64,000 nucleotides of DNA from Caldilineaceae bacterium (GCA_020846635.1 JADLDO010000047.1:186001-250000), one strand, 5' to 3'; shown: positions 1-8,682, counted from the stretch's first letter. Notes: generated from the letters alone by a model not told the origin. Numbers and translations are program-made.

Positions 1-1154
1 AAGTTGATCGCCATGACCACGCCAAACCAGACCATGTCGATGCCCAGTGCGTTGGCGGCAGGCACAAAGAGGGGCATGGCGATAAAGGAGATCTCGATAA
101 ACTCCAGGAAGATGCCCAGGAGGAAGATGGCGATATTGCTGACAAGGATAAAGCCAATGAAGCCACCAGGCACCGCGGTAAGCAGGCTGGTCATCAACCG
201 CTGCCCGCCTAGACCGTCAAAGACCATGCTAAAGAAGGTGGAACAGAAGAGGATCATGATCACCAATGCGGTGAGGTGCGCCGTTGCTTTGGCGGCTTCC
301 CAGAAGATACGCGGGTTGAAACGCCCCTTGATCGCTCCCGTAATGAGGGCCAGGAGCGATGCGCCGACAGCCCCCACCGAAGCCGACTCGGTGGGCGATG
401 CCAGCCCGGTAAAGATGCTGCCTAACACGGCGACAATTAGCAGCGCGGCTGGAATGACTGACCCAAGCACACGCAGCAGCAATTTACCGCCGCTGAGGGT
501 GCGCGCTTCTTTGGGGAGCGCGGGCGCGGCTTCTGGTTTCACAAGCGCCACCAGCAGCACGTAGGCGGCATACGAGGCGGCAAGGATCAGCCCTGGAATG
601 ATCGCACCCAAAAAGAGATCGCCAATACGCACGCCGATCTGATCGCTCAAGACCACCAGCACCAGGCTCGGCGGGATCAACTGCGCCATTGTCCCAGACG
701 AGATGATCACCCCGGCAGCCAATTGCTTGTCATAGCCATAGCGCAGCATGACGGGCAGCGACATCAGCCCCATCACGATCACCGTAGCCGCGACGACGCC
801 CGTGGTCGCGGCCAACAGCGTCCCCACGAGGATCACCGCCAGCGCCATACCGCCACGCAACGGGCCAAGCAAGATGCCGATGGTTTCGAGCATCTCTTCG
901 GCCAATCCTGATTTCTCAAAGACAGAGCCCAAAAAGATGAAATAGGGGATGGCGAGCAGCGTGAAGTCGGACATGGTGCCAAACCAGCGGTTGGGCAGCA
1001 AGCGCAGCAGCGCCACGTCAAAGGCATCGAACGCCAACCCCAGCAGGCCAAAGATCAGAGCTGTGCCGGCAAAGGAGTAGGCAACCGGGAAGCCGCTCAG
1101 GAGCAGAAAGAAGAAGCCGACAAACATAAGGATGGCGAGCCACTCATAGCCCAT
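1..1154 (-). CDS. dctM: TRAP transporter large permease DctM (C-terminus cut by window edge)
   Basis: The frame is open from an ATG at 1154 to base 1, giving about 384 residues of a protein usually near 430, so the C-terminus lies outside the window. It is almost wholly hydrophobic, with the long runs of membrane segments expected of the DctM family. Family-typical patches include an MAQLIPPSLV stretch and, later, an FTGLASPTESASVGA stretch. DctM forms the ion-coupled channel of TRAP uptake systems for organic acids such as C4-dicarboxylates. It follows the small subunit DctQ by 52 bases on the same strand, so the two are very likely co-transcribed. No periplasmic DctP receptor gene lies upstream; it may be beyond the left edge or elsewhere. 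Confidence 0.9.
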   Translation of the reverse strand, partial: MGYEWLAILMFVGFFFLLLSGFPVAYSFAGTALIFGLLGLAFDAFDVALLRLLPNRWFGTMSDFTLLAIPYFIFLGSVFEKSGLAEEMLETIGILLGPLRGGMALAVILVGTLLAATTGVVAATVIVMGLMSLPVMLRYGYDKQLAAGVIISSGTMAQLIPPSLVLVVLSDQIGVRIGDLFLGAIIPGLILAASYAAYVLLVALVKPEAAPALPKEARTLSGGKLLLRVLGSVIPAALLIVAVLGSIFTGLASPTESASVGAVGASLLALITGAIKGRFNPRIFWEAAKATAHLTALVIMILFCSTFFSMVFDGLGGQRLMTSLLTAVPGGFIGFILVSNIAIFLLGIFLEFIEISFIAMPLFVPAANALGIDMVWFGVVMAIN

Positions 1155-1206
1155 TGCTTTGCTCCTGGTAAGCGGGTGTGTAGCGGTGGGATGGATATTT
1201 CTAAAA

Positions 1207-1797
1207 TTAGGCGACGATCTCTTCCACTTCGGCGGCTAATTCGGTCATGATTTCGTCGTGCCCGCGCAGGATGGCGATATATTTGGTGAGTTGGGCGACC
1301 GACTGCAAGAGAAGCGTGCCAAAGGCAACAATGATCATGCTCTTGAGCGGTGCGCGTGGCAGGCCGTTGGGGTCGGGCGACATCTCCCAGTTTCCCCATG
1401 CGCCATTGGGCAGCCGTCCCCAGGAGGAGAGTACCGGGTTCCATGTGACCCAAATGCCCAGGATACAGAAGGGCATGAGGATCAAGAGCGTGCCCAAGAG
1501 GTTGATCCACGCCTGGGTTTTGGGGCTCCAGTTGGCATAGAGAAAGTCCACGCGCACGTTGATATCATGCTTGAGGATGTAGGCAAAGCCCAGGAAAAAG
1601 GTGAGAGAATAGAGATACCACTGGGCTTCGATGTAGATGTTAGAGGCGAGATTGACGCCGATATAACGGCCTAGATAGCGCGCCACCACGTTGTAAAACC
1701 CCACCGCGATGGTGACCAGCACCAACAGCGCCGAGATCGTGCCCAACCATTCGGTGAGCGCGTCAATGGCATGGGCCATCCGCAGCAAGATGCGCAT
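1207..1797 (-). CDS. dctQ: TRAP transporter small permease DctQ
   Basis: A 196-residue protein with four predicted membrane segments (about residues 15-35, 58-75, 93-115 and 155-175). It ends in a short acidic cytoplasmic tail. Length and layout fit DctQ, the small membrane subunit that pairs with DctM in TRAP uptake systems. The reading frame is open far upstream, but the ATG at 1797 is preceded by a GAGGAGAATC ribosome-binding site and starts with a typical amphipathic MRILLRM end, so I chose it. dctM begins 52 bases after the stop. The substrate cannot be read from the sequence. Confidence 0.85.
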   Translation of the reverse strand: MRILLRMAHAIDALTEWLGTISALLVLVTIAVGFYNVVARYLGRYIGVNLASNIYIEAQWYLYSLTFFLGFAYILKHDINVRVDFLYANWSPKTQAWINLLGTLLILMPFCILGIWVTWNPVLSSWGRLPNGAWGNWEMSPDPNGLPRAPLKSMIIVAFGTLLLQSVAQLTKYIAILRGHDEIMTELAAEVEEIVA

Positions 1798-2109
1798 AGA
1801 GGATTCTCCTCTTTTGAGGTGAACTTTTTGAGGTGAATTTTTCGCATAAACGTGGGGGCTGTGGAACCGTATTTGGCGCATTGTAGCCGAGGATTTGGCA
1901 GGGCGCAACTGGAATAAAATTGTCCCCTTGTCACACCCCGCGTCACACTTTTGACCCCATTTTGAGATCCCTCCGATACCTGTTCGATAGCCCCCTGCTA
2001 CTCTAAAATTACCCAAGTTGTACGGGGCAAACAGCGTACTGACCCCCGCGGTAGAGATAGCAGTGTGGGCAGTTGTACCAGGTAAATTCATTGACAAGGA
2101 GATAACCCA
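1798..2109. other. Divergent intergenic region between dctQ and a secreted protein gene
   Basis: This 312-base stretch must hold promoters for both the leftward TRAP operon and the rightward secreted-protein pair. I see ribosome-binding sites at both ends (AGGAG before dctQ, AAGGAG before 2110). I see no convincing -35/-10 pair, hairpin or repeat. Confidence 0.5.
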
Positions 2110-3459
2110 ATGAGTCGCAGATTTCGTGTGGTGATGGTCATGGTTTTGGGCGCAGTGCTGGCAGTGGCTGGGCTGATGGGGGCCGGGCGGTTGCTGGCAG
2201 AGACGCTGGCTTCTACTAGTGTGCCGGAGTATGTGAACTATCAGGGCTATTTGACCGACAGCGGGGGCAGTCCCATCAGCGGCACTGTGGCGCTGCAATT
2301 CAGCATTTGGGATGCCTCAAGCGGCGGTAATCAGGTCTGGGCGGAGACGCATAACAACGTGCCGGTCAGCGGTGGCTATTTCTCGGTGCTGTTGGGCAGC
2401 CAGGGAACGCCGGTGACGCCGAGTGTGTTTGGCGGGACGGCGCGTTATCTTGAAGTTGTTTATGGGGCCACGACCTTTCCACGCCAGCGTTTTGCTTCGG
2501 TTCCCTACGCGCTGGTGGCGGATCAAGCCTCAACAGCGATTACTTCGACCTATGCGACGACCGCGACCTATGCGCTCAACGCGCCAAACAGTGGGGGCGG
2601 CATAGCGTGGCAGTATGTGAAGGTGGTAGCAAAGAGTGGCGGCGACTATACCACGATCACCGACGCCATGAATGCGATTACGCCTTCGTCCACAGACCGC
2701 TATCTGGTCTTGGTGATGCCGGGTGTCTATTCTGAGCAGGTGACGCTCAAGCCCTATGTCCATCTGAAAGGCGCAGGGGTCGCCAGCACGATCATCACCT
2801 CGCAGGCGAATGGCAATCAGAATCTTGCAGAGTCCGCCACACTGAATGTCCCTGACAATAGCCAGGTGAGCGACCTGCTGGTACGCAATGAATCCACCAC
2901 CAATGATGGCGTGGCGCTGCGTGTGAGCAGTGGCAGTTCAGCCACGATCCTCAACAATGTCCATGCTGTGACAACCGCTGCGGGTGGGGCGCGGCATGTG
3001 GGTATCTATCTCAATGGCGGCAGCCCCAAGCTCATCCATGTCTATGCCGAGGCAGGTGGTGCCGCGACCGTCTTCAATGCTGGCGTCTTTAATTCGGCTT
3101 CGTCTCCCACAGTGCATGATTCGACCTTTAGCGCAACAGGGTTTAGCGCGCAGGGATTGCGGCTCAACGGTGGGGGGCCATCCATCACAGATTCCACCAT
3201 CAGCGGCCTCAATGGTTCGGATGGGAATGGAATCCACACGTCCGGGGGGAGCGACCAGATCTTCATCAACCGTTCCAGCATCTTCGGCGACTTAACGCCG
3301 CAAGGCGAGAGCATCATCAGCACCGACAATTCCATTTTCTTCATAGGGGCATCGCTGCTCTCTGGTACGGTGCTTGTTGCCGACCCCAATAGGATTCAGT
3401 GTACACAGTCCTATGATGAGTTCTACGTCGACATTGCGAACGTCAACACCTGCCAATAG
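2110..3459 (+). CDS. Secreted right-handed beta-helix protein
   Basis: A 449-residue protein with a signal peptide (basic start MSRRFR, hydrophobic residues 8-26). Residues about 38-140 form a compact domain that opens with NYQGYLTDSGG and closes with FASVPYALVAD, an arrangement common at the start of bacterial surface and tail-fibre-like proteins. Residues about 165-420 read as a right-handed beta-helix of the pectinesterase/pectate-lyase fold: a DYTTITDAMNAI strand, a PGVYSEQVTL strand, then repeated Ser/Thr/Asn/Gly-rich turns. I see no clear pectinesterase catalytic set, so binding or adhesion is as likely as enzymatic activity. AAGGAG precedes the ATG. A second small secreted gene follows after about 90 bases on the same strand. 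Confidence 0.7.
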   Translation: MSRRFRVVMVMVLGAVLAVAGLMGAGRLLAETLASTSVPEYVNYQGYLTDSGGSPISGTVALQFSIWDASSGGNQVWAETHNNVPVSGGYFSVLLGSQGTPVTPSVFGGTARYLEVVYGATTFPRQRFASVPYALVADQASTAITSTYATTATYALNAPNSGGGIAWQYVKVVAKSGGDYTTITDAMNAITPSSTDRYLVLVMPGVYSEQVTLKPYVHLKGAGVASTIITSQANGNQNLAESATLNVPDNSQVSDLLVRNESTTNDGVALRVSSGSSATILNNVHAVTTAAGGARHVGIYLNGGSPKLIHVYAEAGGAATVFNAGVFNSASSPTVHDSTFSATGFSAQGLRLNGGGPSITDSTISGLNGSDGNGIHTSGGSDQIFINRSSIFGDLTPQGESIISTDNSIFFIGASLLSGTVLVADPNRIQCTQSYDEFYVDIANVNTCQ

Positions 3460-3550
3460 GGAGAGCCTACCGGTTTCTTGGCTGTAATCTAGCGGCTGCA
3501 ATATCGTGGCTGCAATCTAGATGAAGGAAGGTAGGTTTGAAAGGATGAAT

Positions 3551-3919
3551 ATGAAACAACAATCTATCCAGCGGTTCAAGGTTGCCCTGTGGTTGGTCAT
3601 GGCGCTGCTGTTGGCGGGGTTGAGCGCGGGCACACTTTTTGCCGCAGGTGAACAACTGAAGCGGGGGGCTGTCGTCAGCGGCGGCGGCACAATCAGCAGT
3701 AATGGCATGACGCTGCGTAGTACCGTCGAGCTGCCTGTGGCGGGCGCACTTATCGCCAGTTCGAGTGGACAGGGGCTCTGCTCCGGCTTTACCTGCGGCA
3801 CTCATGCCAACACCAGCCCGGACGATCCTGATGATCCGAATCCAGACCCGGATCCCGATCCTGACCCGGATCCTGACTCAGACGTGATGATCTTCATGCC
3901 GATGATTGAGACTCAGTAA
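3551..3919 (+). CDS. Small secreted protein with Asp-Pro repeat tail
   Basis: A 122-residue protein with a clear signal peptide (MKQQSIQRFK, a hydrophobic run, cleavage near LFAAGE). The middle is Gly/Ser-rich with two Cys in a CSGFTC pair. A low-complexity run of Asp-Pro dipeptides follows, and the end is hydrophobic, VMIFMPMIETQ. In-frame ATGs lie at 3521, 3545 and 3551; I chose 3551 because GAAAGG sits six bases ahead of it. The repeat-linker plus short hydrophobic end resembles the LPL-type C-terminal tails of many Chloroflexota secreted proteins, but that likeness is a judgement from memory. Function unknown; it probably shares a transcript with the beta-helix gene and is followed by a strong terminator. 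Confidence 0.6.
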   Translation: MKQQSIQRFKVALWLVMALLLAGLSAGTLFAAGEQLKRGAVVSGGGTISSNGMTLRSTVELPVAGALIASSSGQGLCSGFTCGTHANTSPDDPDDPNPDPDPDPDPDPDSDVMIFMPMIETQ

Positions 3920-3957
3920 AACTGGGACAGATAGGGAGGGTGTTTGCCATCCGCAGG

Positions 3958-3990
3958 CGGGCCGCACATTGTGCGGCCCGTTTTGTTTTT
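3958..3990 (+). terminator. Rho-independent terminator
   Basis: A perfect 10-bp stem (CGGGCCGCAC / GTGCGGCCCG) with a three-base loop, followed directly by TTTTGTTTTT. It lies 39 bases after the stop of the small secreted protein and ends its transcript. It is also five bases from the stop of the converging zinc-finger gene. Confidence 0.9.
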
Positions 3991-3994
3991 GACC

Positions 3995-4237
3995 CTATGC
4001 AAACTCTGCAACCGCCACTTGGCGCGGTACGGCGAGCGATTCGCGGTGGGACTTAATTCGCTCTAGCTCATGTAAGGTCTCGGCGGTGAAGTAGCTCTCG
4101 CCACAGTGGGGGCAACTTATCATCGGTATATTTTCAATGACAAGCAGCGTATCCCCCTTGCCATAACTGCGGGAGGTGCGGCGAATCCTAGTACCTGTCT
4201 TTCCGCACAGATCACAGCCCATCTGTTTCACCTTCAT
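3995..4237 (-). CDS. YgiT-type zinc-finger protein
   Basis: A protein of about 80 residues with two CxxC pairs: CDLC near the start and CPHC in an ISCPHCGES context, about 30 residues apart. This is the YgiT/MqsA N-terminal zinc-finger pattern. A short helical tail follows. The helix-turn-helix half found in full MqsA antitoxins is missing, as in the many stand-alone YgiT-type proteins. The start is uncertain: ATG at 4237, or ATG at 4222 with AAGGTGA just ahead. Either way it overlaps the 3' end of the HNH-like gene, which suggests translational coupling. No MqsR-type toxin is adjacent. Confidence 0.65.
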   Translation of the reverse strand: MKVKQMGCDLCGKTGTRIRRTSRSYGKGDTLLVIENIPMISCPHCGESYFTAETLHELERIKSHRESLAVPRQVAVAEFA

Positions 4238-4619
4238 CGCTTGCCGTGACGGTTGAAGTTGTCCTTGCACTTACGCGGCGCGACTCGTTTTCAGCCAGTC
4301 GTTTTTCACGCAGTTGAACTAGCATTTTGCCCACTGTCGTCGAATTAGTTATCTCTTTCTTCGCAATGATTCCCAAGTAAAGCAGCTCTTGAAGTTCTTC
4401 CCCACTTCGGTGCCAGCGCAAGCCACTGCATCGGGCGCATGCAGCAAGGCAGTTCTCGACTGAGTCGCTGTCCCGCTTATTCTTCTGGGCGATGCGGTTG
4501 AGTACCCATCTGCCATCAGCCTCTTTGCCAGCGTACTTGTCGAACTCTAGGGGATCTCCGCAGAAGTGACAATGTCCACCGGTCTTTTCCCAGATCTGAC
4601 GTAATTGTTTTGGGTTCAT
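4212..4619 (-). CDS. HNH-endonuclease-like zinc-binding protein
   Basis: 135 residues with a GGHCHFCGDPL motif near the N-terminus and a second ENCLAACARCSGLR motif near residue 62. This is the paired-Cys frame of small HNH/McrA-type nucleases, with the Asn of the second motif where HNH proteins carry their central Asn. The C-terminal third is basic and helical and could bind DNA. GGAGAATAGAG precedes the ATG. The stop lies inside the following YgiT-type gene. Whether it cuts DNA is not proven; it could be a structural zinc protein. Confidence 0.55.
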   Translation of the reverse strand: MNPKQLRQIWEKTGGHCHFCGDPLEFDKYAGKEADGRWVLNRIAQKNKRDSDSVENCLAACARCSGLRWHRSGEELQELLYLGIIAKKEITNSTTVGKMLVQLREKRLAENESRRVSARTTSTVTASDEGETDGL

Positions 4620-4682
4620 CTCTATTCTCCATAAGCAGAAAGTCGCGCCTGTTCAACTCGGTGGCGCAACGGTTGAACTACT

Positions 4683-5978
4683 TTAGATCACGTCTTCTTT
4701 GTACGTCACCAGCCACGCGCCCACCCCTGCCCCTGCACCGCAGAGCAGCAGGGCCGCGCCGAGCGCGGCGGTCGATTGTGGGGCATCGCCTAATGTCCAG
4801 ACAATGCCCAGCGCAGGTGTCCATGCCTGCGCGGGCAGGTGCATTACCAGTTGCAGCGGGAAGGTATGCGCCATGACCAGCAGCGTATAGCCTGCGGCTT
4901 TTGCCCATTGACTGCTTCGGGATGAGGGGACGTGATCATTGCCCATGAGCAGCCCGGCGGTAAAGAGGCTTGTCAGGGCCATGAGGAGCCACCGGCTGCC
5001 CAGAATCGGCCATTGGTCTACCAGGTAGGCGAGGGCGACAGTGCTGATCGGCAGCATTGCCAGGGTGAGCGTGCGCGTGAGGCGTCTGGCGCGTGCTGTT
5101 GGCAATCGCCAGGCAAAGCGCGCTGCCAGGAGGGTCGCGCCTCCCCACAGCAGCGCGCCGTTGAACAGCCAGGTGATCACACCCAAGTTGACCAGGGTCG
5201 TCATGGCGGGAACGGGAGCTTGCAGGAGGGCGAGAAGGGGCATGATAAAGGGGCCGAGGCTCCAGGCAAACGCGGCGATGTTGCCAAGTGGGGAGCCATG
5301 GTCTATGGCCGCGGGCGGGGCTGTGCGGAGCGATGCCAGCCACGTTGTCATCGCAACCAGCACAGCCCCGCCCGCGGCCATACTGGCGGCATAGCCCCAG
5401 GCGCGGCTGACCCAAAGCTGCTGCAAAGTCCAACTGGCCCAAGTATGCGCGGCGTTGAAGGGTTCGCCGTGGGTGAGCGTGAGGACAAGAGCGGCATCCA
5501 GGAGGATGAGCAGCGCGCACAGGGCGAATAATTTGGGCCAGGCATGGCGATCCTCTGAAAAGAGCCATGCTGCCATTGGCACAGCGCGCCAGAGGATAAC
5601 AAGCGCGGTGATGGCAAGCGCGATCTCTGCTTGGGCGAGGTCGAGCCATGCCGCAAAGAGAGGTCGCCAGAGCAGCCCGATCAGGGGGCTGGATAGAAAG
5701 AGGGGGAGGAGCAGCAGGGGACGCGCAGGGCGAGGGATGCCTGTGATCGCCCATGTCCAGCCCAGGAGCAGCGCAAGCGGATAGACGCCGAGCAGCAGCC
5801 AACCGCTGTTGACGACCGCATTGCGAAAGAGGTAGGTGTGCAGTGGGGCAAAGAGACGCGCCGGCTGGAGATCAAGGCCAGATGCCAGCCCGCTGTAGGG
5901 TGGAGAGACGGCAAGGAGTGCGACGAGGGCGGTTAGGAATGAGGCGATGCCAAGAGCAAGCCAGGCGCGGAGGTGCAT
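4683..5978 (-). CDS. Polytopic membrane protein, possibly a diverged ABC-type permease fusion
   Basis: 431 residues with about ten to twelve predicted membrane segments and few charged residues. The first third has a RNAVVNSGWLLLGVYPLAL stretch followed by RPLLLLPLFLSSPLIGLLWRPLF. It resembles the permease core of MalF-type sugar ABC transporters (assembly segment, then a PLFLSSPLIGLLW-like stretch). The second half could be a decayed second permease unit, but the EAA signature that docks the ATPase is not visible in either half. I therefore leave it as a membrane protein of unknown function. It lies 70 bases after glcDE on the same strand, separated by a hairpin repeat. Confidence 0.5.
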   Translation of the reverse strand: MHLRAWLALGIASFLTALVALLAVSPPYSGLASGLDLQPARLFAPLHTYLFRNAVVNSGWLLLGVYPLALLLGWTWAITGIPRPARPLLLLPLFLSSPLIGLLWRPLFAAWLDLAQAEIALAITALVILWRAVPMAAWLFSEDRHAWPKLFALCALLILLDAALVLTLTHGEPFNAAHTWASWTLQQLWVSRAWGYAASMAAGGAVLVAMTTWLASLRTAPPAAIDHGSPLGNIAAFAWSLGPFIMPLLALLQAPVPAMTTLVNLGVITWLFNGALLWGGATLLAARFAWRLPTARARRLTRTLTLAMLPISTVALAYLVDQWPILGSRWLLMALTSLFTAGLLMGNDHVPSSRSSQWAKAAGYTLLVMAHTFPLQLVMHLPAQAWTPALGIVWTLGDAPQSTAALGAALLLCGAGAGVGAWLVTYKEDVI

Positions 5979-5997
5979 GAGAGTCGCGTCTAGAGAA

Positions 5998-6028
5998 CCC
6001 TCCCGGAAGCCTGAAGCTTCCGGGAGGG
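5998..6028. repeat. Intergenic hairpin repeat, family A copy 1
   Basis: A perfect 13-bp inverted repeat (CCCTCCCGGAAGC / GCTTCCGGGAGGG) with a five-base loop, 21 bases after the glcDE stop. Four other copies occur in the window. No T-run follows on either strand, so it is closer to a REP-type element than to a classic terminator. Confidence 0.85.
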
Positions 6029-6048
6029 GTGTTGTGGATTATTCATCT

Positions 6049-8682
6049 CTACCCAGCCACAAAATCGCCGGGATTGAGAATTCCCTGTGGATCCCAACGA
6101 TCTTTGAGGGCACGCATCAGGTCGAGCGCATCGGGTGTGTAGCCCCAGCGATCCAATTCGTCGTGGGGGGTCGCCATGACGACGGCATAGCCGCCTAACC
6201 CCAACGCCGGTTTGCGTAGCGTGGAGAGCCAACTCGCAGTCGTGGCGGCGTCCGGCAGTTCTGTAGGCGCGGTGCGGGCATAGAGCATATGGTTGCCCAC
6301 ATCGACGCACCAGGCGGCCTGTGCCTGGATTGCAGACGGCAATTGTCCCCAATAGTCACCCACGCGGCCAGGAGGCAGACCGGCGCGTACCAGTGTAGCT
6401 TGCTCTCCGTCGCGGTTGAGGAACGCGGCCCATTCGTGGGTGGCGTGCAGTTCATCCACGACAAGCAGCGGGGGCGCACCCGCTGCTGCCAGCGCGTGAC
6501 GCAGCCCCATTTCCTCGGCGGCAATGTCCTCGTCCAGACCCTCCAGCGTAAAGAGTAGGGCATAGGGCGCGCCGCCCGCGACGGGCAGCTCCACGCCGCT
6601 GCACAAGACGACGCTGCTCATCACCATCCAGGTAGGGACAGTCGCTCCGGCCCAGGCAAGACCCTGCGGCAGATCCGCCACAGGCAGAGCAAAGGTGCGC
6701 CGCGCGCGCGGCAGCGGTGAGAGCTTGAGGGTTACATCGGTGAGCAGTCCCAACGTGCCATGGGAGCCAATAAAGAGCTTAGGCAGATCATAGCCCGCGA
6801 CATTCTTGACCACAGGTCGCCCGGCGCGGATCACGCGGCCATCTGCCAGCGCCACCGTGGTTGACATCAGCAGATCGCGCAGACCGCCATAGCGCAGCCG
6901 CTGCGGCGCGTTGAGGTTGGTTGCTATAAGACCACCGAGGGTGGTTTCGGGCCAGGGCGAAGCCAGCGGCGCTTGCATCTGTTTTTCGGTGAGGAAGGCT
7001 TGCAGGTCTGCCAATGGGGTTCCTGCGCCCGCGGTCACATAGAGATCTTCCGGCGCAAATTTGGTAATCCCGTTGAAGCCTGCCGTACTCAGCCACAGGT
7101 CAGCGCCGCGCAGGTCGCCACTGGTCGCGCTGCCGATGCGGACGCGCTTGCCGGCTTGCGCCAGCCCTGCCAGTGCTGCCGCGGCTTCCTGAGGCGTGGC
7201 GGATTTGATCGATTTGTCCTTGGGGAGCGAGGGGCTTTCGTATTGGGGCGCGGGCAGGTCGGGCGGGAAGATTTTGCCGGGATTGAGCAGCGTCTTGGGG
7301 TCAAAGAGCGACTTGATCTCGGTCATCGCCGCCAGTTCTGCCCCGCTGTACATCATGGGCATATAGGCGCGCTTTTCGATGCCCACGCCATGCTCGCCCG
7401 TAATCGAACCGTCGCGCTCGATGCAGATCGCCACAATCGCCTCGCACGCCTCAAAGACCTTCGCCTTTTCTTCGGCGTTGCGTGCATCAAAGGCAATGCA
7501 GGGGTGCAGATTGCCGTCGCCTGCATGAAAGACATGGCCCAGCGTCAGCCCATAATGGTCGCAGACCTGGTTAACGGCGGTCAGTGTGTCGGCAAGGCGG
7601 CTGCGCGGTACAGTGATGTCAACGAGGTAGAAGGAAGGGGCCATGCGCGCCAGCGAACCGGCGGCACTCTTGCGCCCATACCAGATTTGGGCGCGTTCGG
7701 CCTCGCTCTGAGCGATACGCAGGTCGAAGCCGCCATTGCTCTCCAGGATGTCGCTGATCTCCTCCATCTGCGTATCCAGGCTTTCGGGATAGCCATCCAC
7801 CTCGACAATCAAGGCGGCTTTGGCATCCACGGGTAGACCTACCGGCGCATAGGATTCGATGATACGCATAATGCGTTGATCCATCATTTCCAGGGTGGCA
7901 GGAACCAACCCGGCGGCGATAACGGCAGAGACCGCTTTGCCCGCTTCTTCCTCCGAGTTGAAGGCAACCATCATCGTCTTGACGCCGGGTGGGTTGCGGA
8001 TGAGGCGCACATAGGCGCGCGTGGCAATCGCCAATGTGCCTTCGCTGCCCACCACCAGCCCGGTGAGATCATATTCGGGATAGTCGAGGGCGCGGCCCCC
8101 CAGGCGCACCATGCGCCCATCGGCAAGTACAACTTCAAGGCCGGTGATATAGTTGGTGGTCACGCCATATTTGAAGCAGTGGGGGCCACCGGCATTTTCG
8201 CCCAGGTTGCCGCCAATGACCGAAGATCGCCCGCTGGAGGGGTCGGGGGGATAGTAGAGGCCCGACTGCTTGACCAGCCCATCAAAGGCCAGGTTGACCA
8301 CACCCACCTCGACGGCGGCGCTGCGCCCGCGCTTGTCTAGCTCCAGCACGTTGTTCATGCGCGCAAAGGAGAGGACGATGCCCCCCTGTTCCGGCACCGC
8401 GCCACCAGAGAGGCCCGTTCCGGCTCCGCGTGCCACCAGCGGCGTGTGGGTACGATTGGCCCACTGCATGAGGCGGCTCACATCGTGGCTGGATTCAGGA
8501 AAGAAGACGCCATCGGGTCGCCCGCGGTCAAAGCCTGCGTCTATCTCATAGGTAAGCAGTTCGACCGGGTTGAGCGAAAATTGATGCTTGGGAAAGAGGT
8601 CGGCCAATGTCTTGGTTTGGGCGGCGATCTGCGCGGCGGCCTCTGCTGTGCGCGGCGCAACGGCTGTTACTGTGTGGCTCAT
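6049..8682 (-). CDS. glcD: Glycolate oxidase, fused FAD subunits GlcD-GlcE
   Basis: 877 residues holding two FAD-linked oxidase units. Residues 1 to about 485 are GlcD-like: GAGTGLSGG and VVGSEGTLAI in the FAD-binding part, then FHAGDGNLHP and GSITGEHGVG in the C-terminal part, ending LLNPGKIFP. After a short linker, residues about 500-877 are GlcE-like: an FAD-binding half with VVKNVAGYDLPKL and IGSHGTLGLLT, and a final LNPGDF end. In most bacteria these are separate genes. The complex with GlcF oxidises glycolate (or a related 2-hydroxy acid) to glyoxylate at the membrane. The start overlaps the glcF stop by four bases. D-lactate is an alternative substrate for this family. Confidence 0.9.
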   Translation of the reverse strand: MSHTVTAVAPRTAEAAAQIAAQTKTLADLFPKHQFSLNPVELLTYEIDAGFDRGRPDGVFFPESSHDVSRLMQWANRTHTPLVARGAGTGLSGGAVPEQGGIVLSFARMNNVLELDKRGRSAAVEVGVVNLAFDGLVKQSGLYYPPDPSSGRSSVIGGNLGENAGGPHCFKYGVTTNYITGLEVVLADGRMVRLGGRALDYPEYDLTGLVVGSEGTLAIATRAYVRLIRNPPGVKTMMVAFNSEEEAGKAVSAVIAAGLVPATLEMMDQRIMRIIESYAPVGLPVDAKAALIVEVDGYPESLDTQMEEISDILESNGGFDLRIAQSEAERAQIWYGRKSAAGSLARMAPSFYLVDITVPRSRLADTLTAVNQVCDHYGLTLGHVFHAGDGNLHPCIAFDARNAEEKAKVFEACEAIVAICIERDGSITGEHGVGIEKRAYMPMMYSGAELAAMTEIKSLFDPKTLLNPGKIFPPDLPAPQYESPSLPKDKSIKSATPQEAAAALAGLAQAGKRVRIGSATSGDLRGADLWLSTAGFNGITKFAPEDLYVTAGAGTPLADLQAFLTEKQMQAPLASPWPETTLGGLIATNLNAPQRLRYGGLRDLLMSTTVALADGRVIRAGRPVVKNVAGYDLPKLFIGSHGTLGLLTDVTLKLSPLPRARRTFALPVADLPQGLAWAGATVPTWMVMSSVVLCSGVELPVAGGAPYALLFTLEGLDEDIAAEEMGLRHALAAAGAPPLLVVDELHATHEWAAFLNRDGEQATLVRAGLPPGRVGDYWGQLPSAIQAQAAWCVDVGNHMLYARTAPTELPDAATTASWLSTLRKPALGLGGYAVVMATPHDELDRWGYTPDALDLMRALKDRWDPQGILNPGDFVAG

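Noticed and set aside
4..945. Plus-strand frames over the first 950 bases
   Set aside because: They are shadows of the leftward dctM gene, which shows a strong membrane-protein pattern on the minus strand; the plus frames look like low-complexity reverse reads.
1207..2298. DctQ as a 363-residue protein
   Set aside because: Residues before MRILLRM are low-quality and overlap the next gene; the ribosome-binding site favours the shorter start.
6973..7836. 287-codon plus-strand frame
   Set aside because: Lies antisense to the GlcD-GlcE gene with its clear FAD motifs; codon use is that of a reverse complement, no ribosome-binding site.
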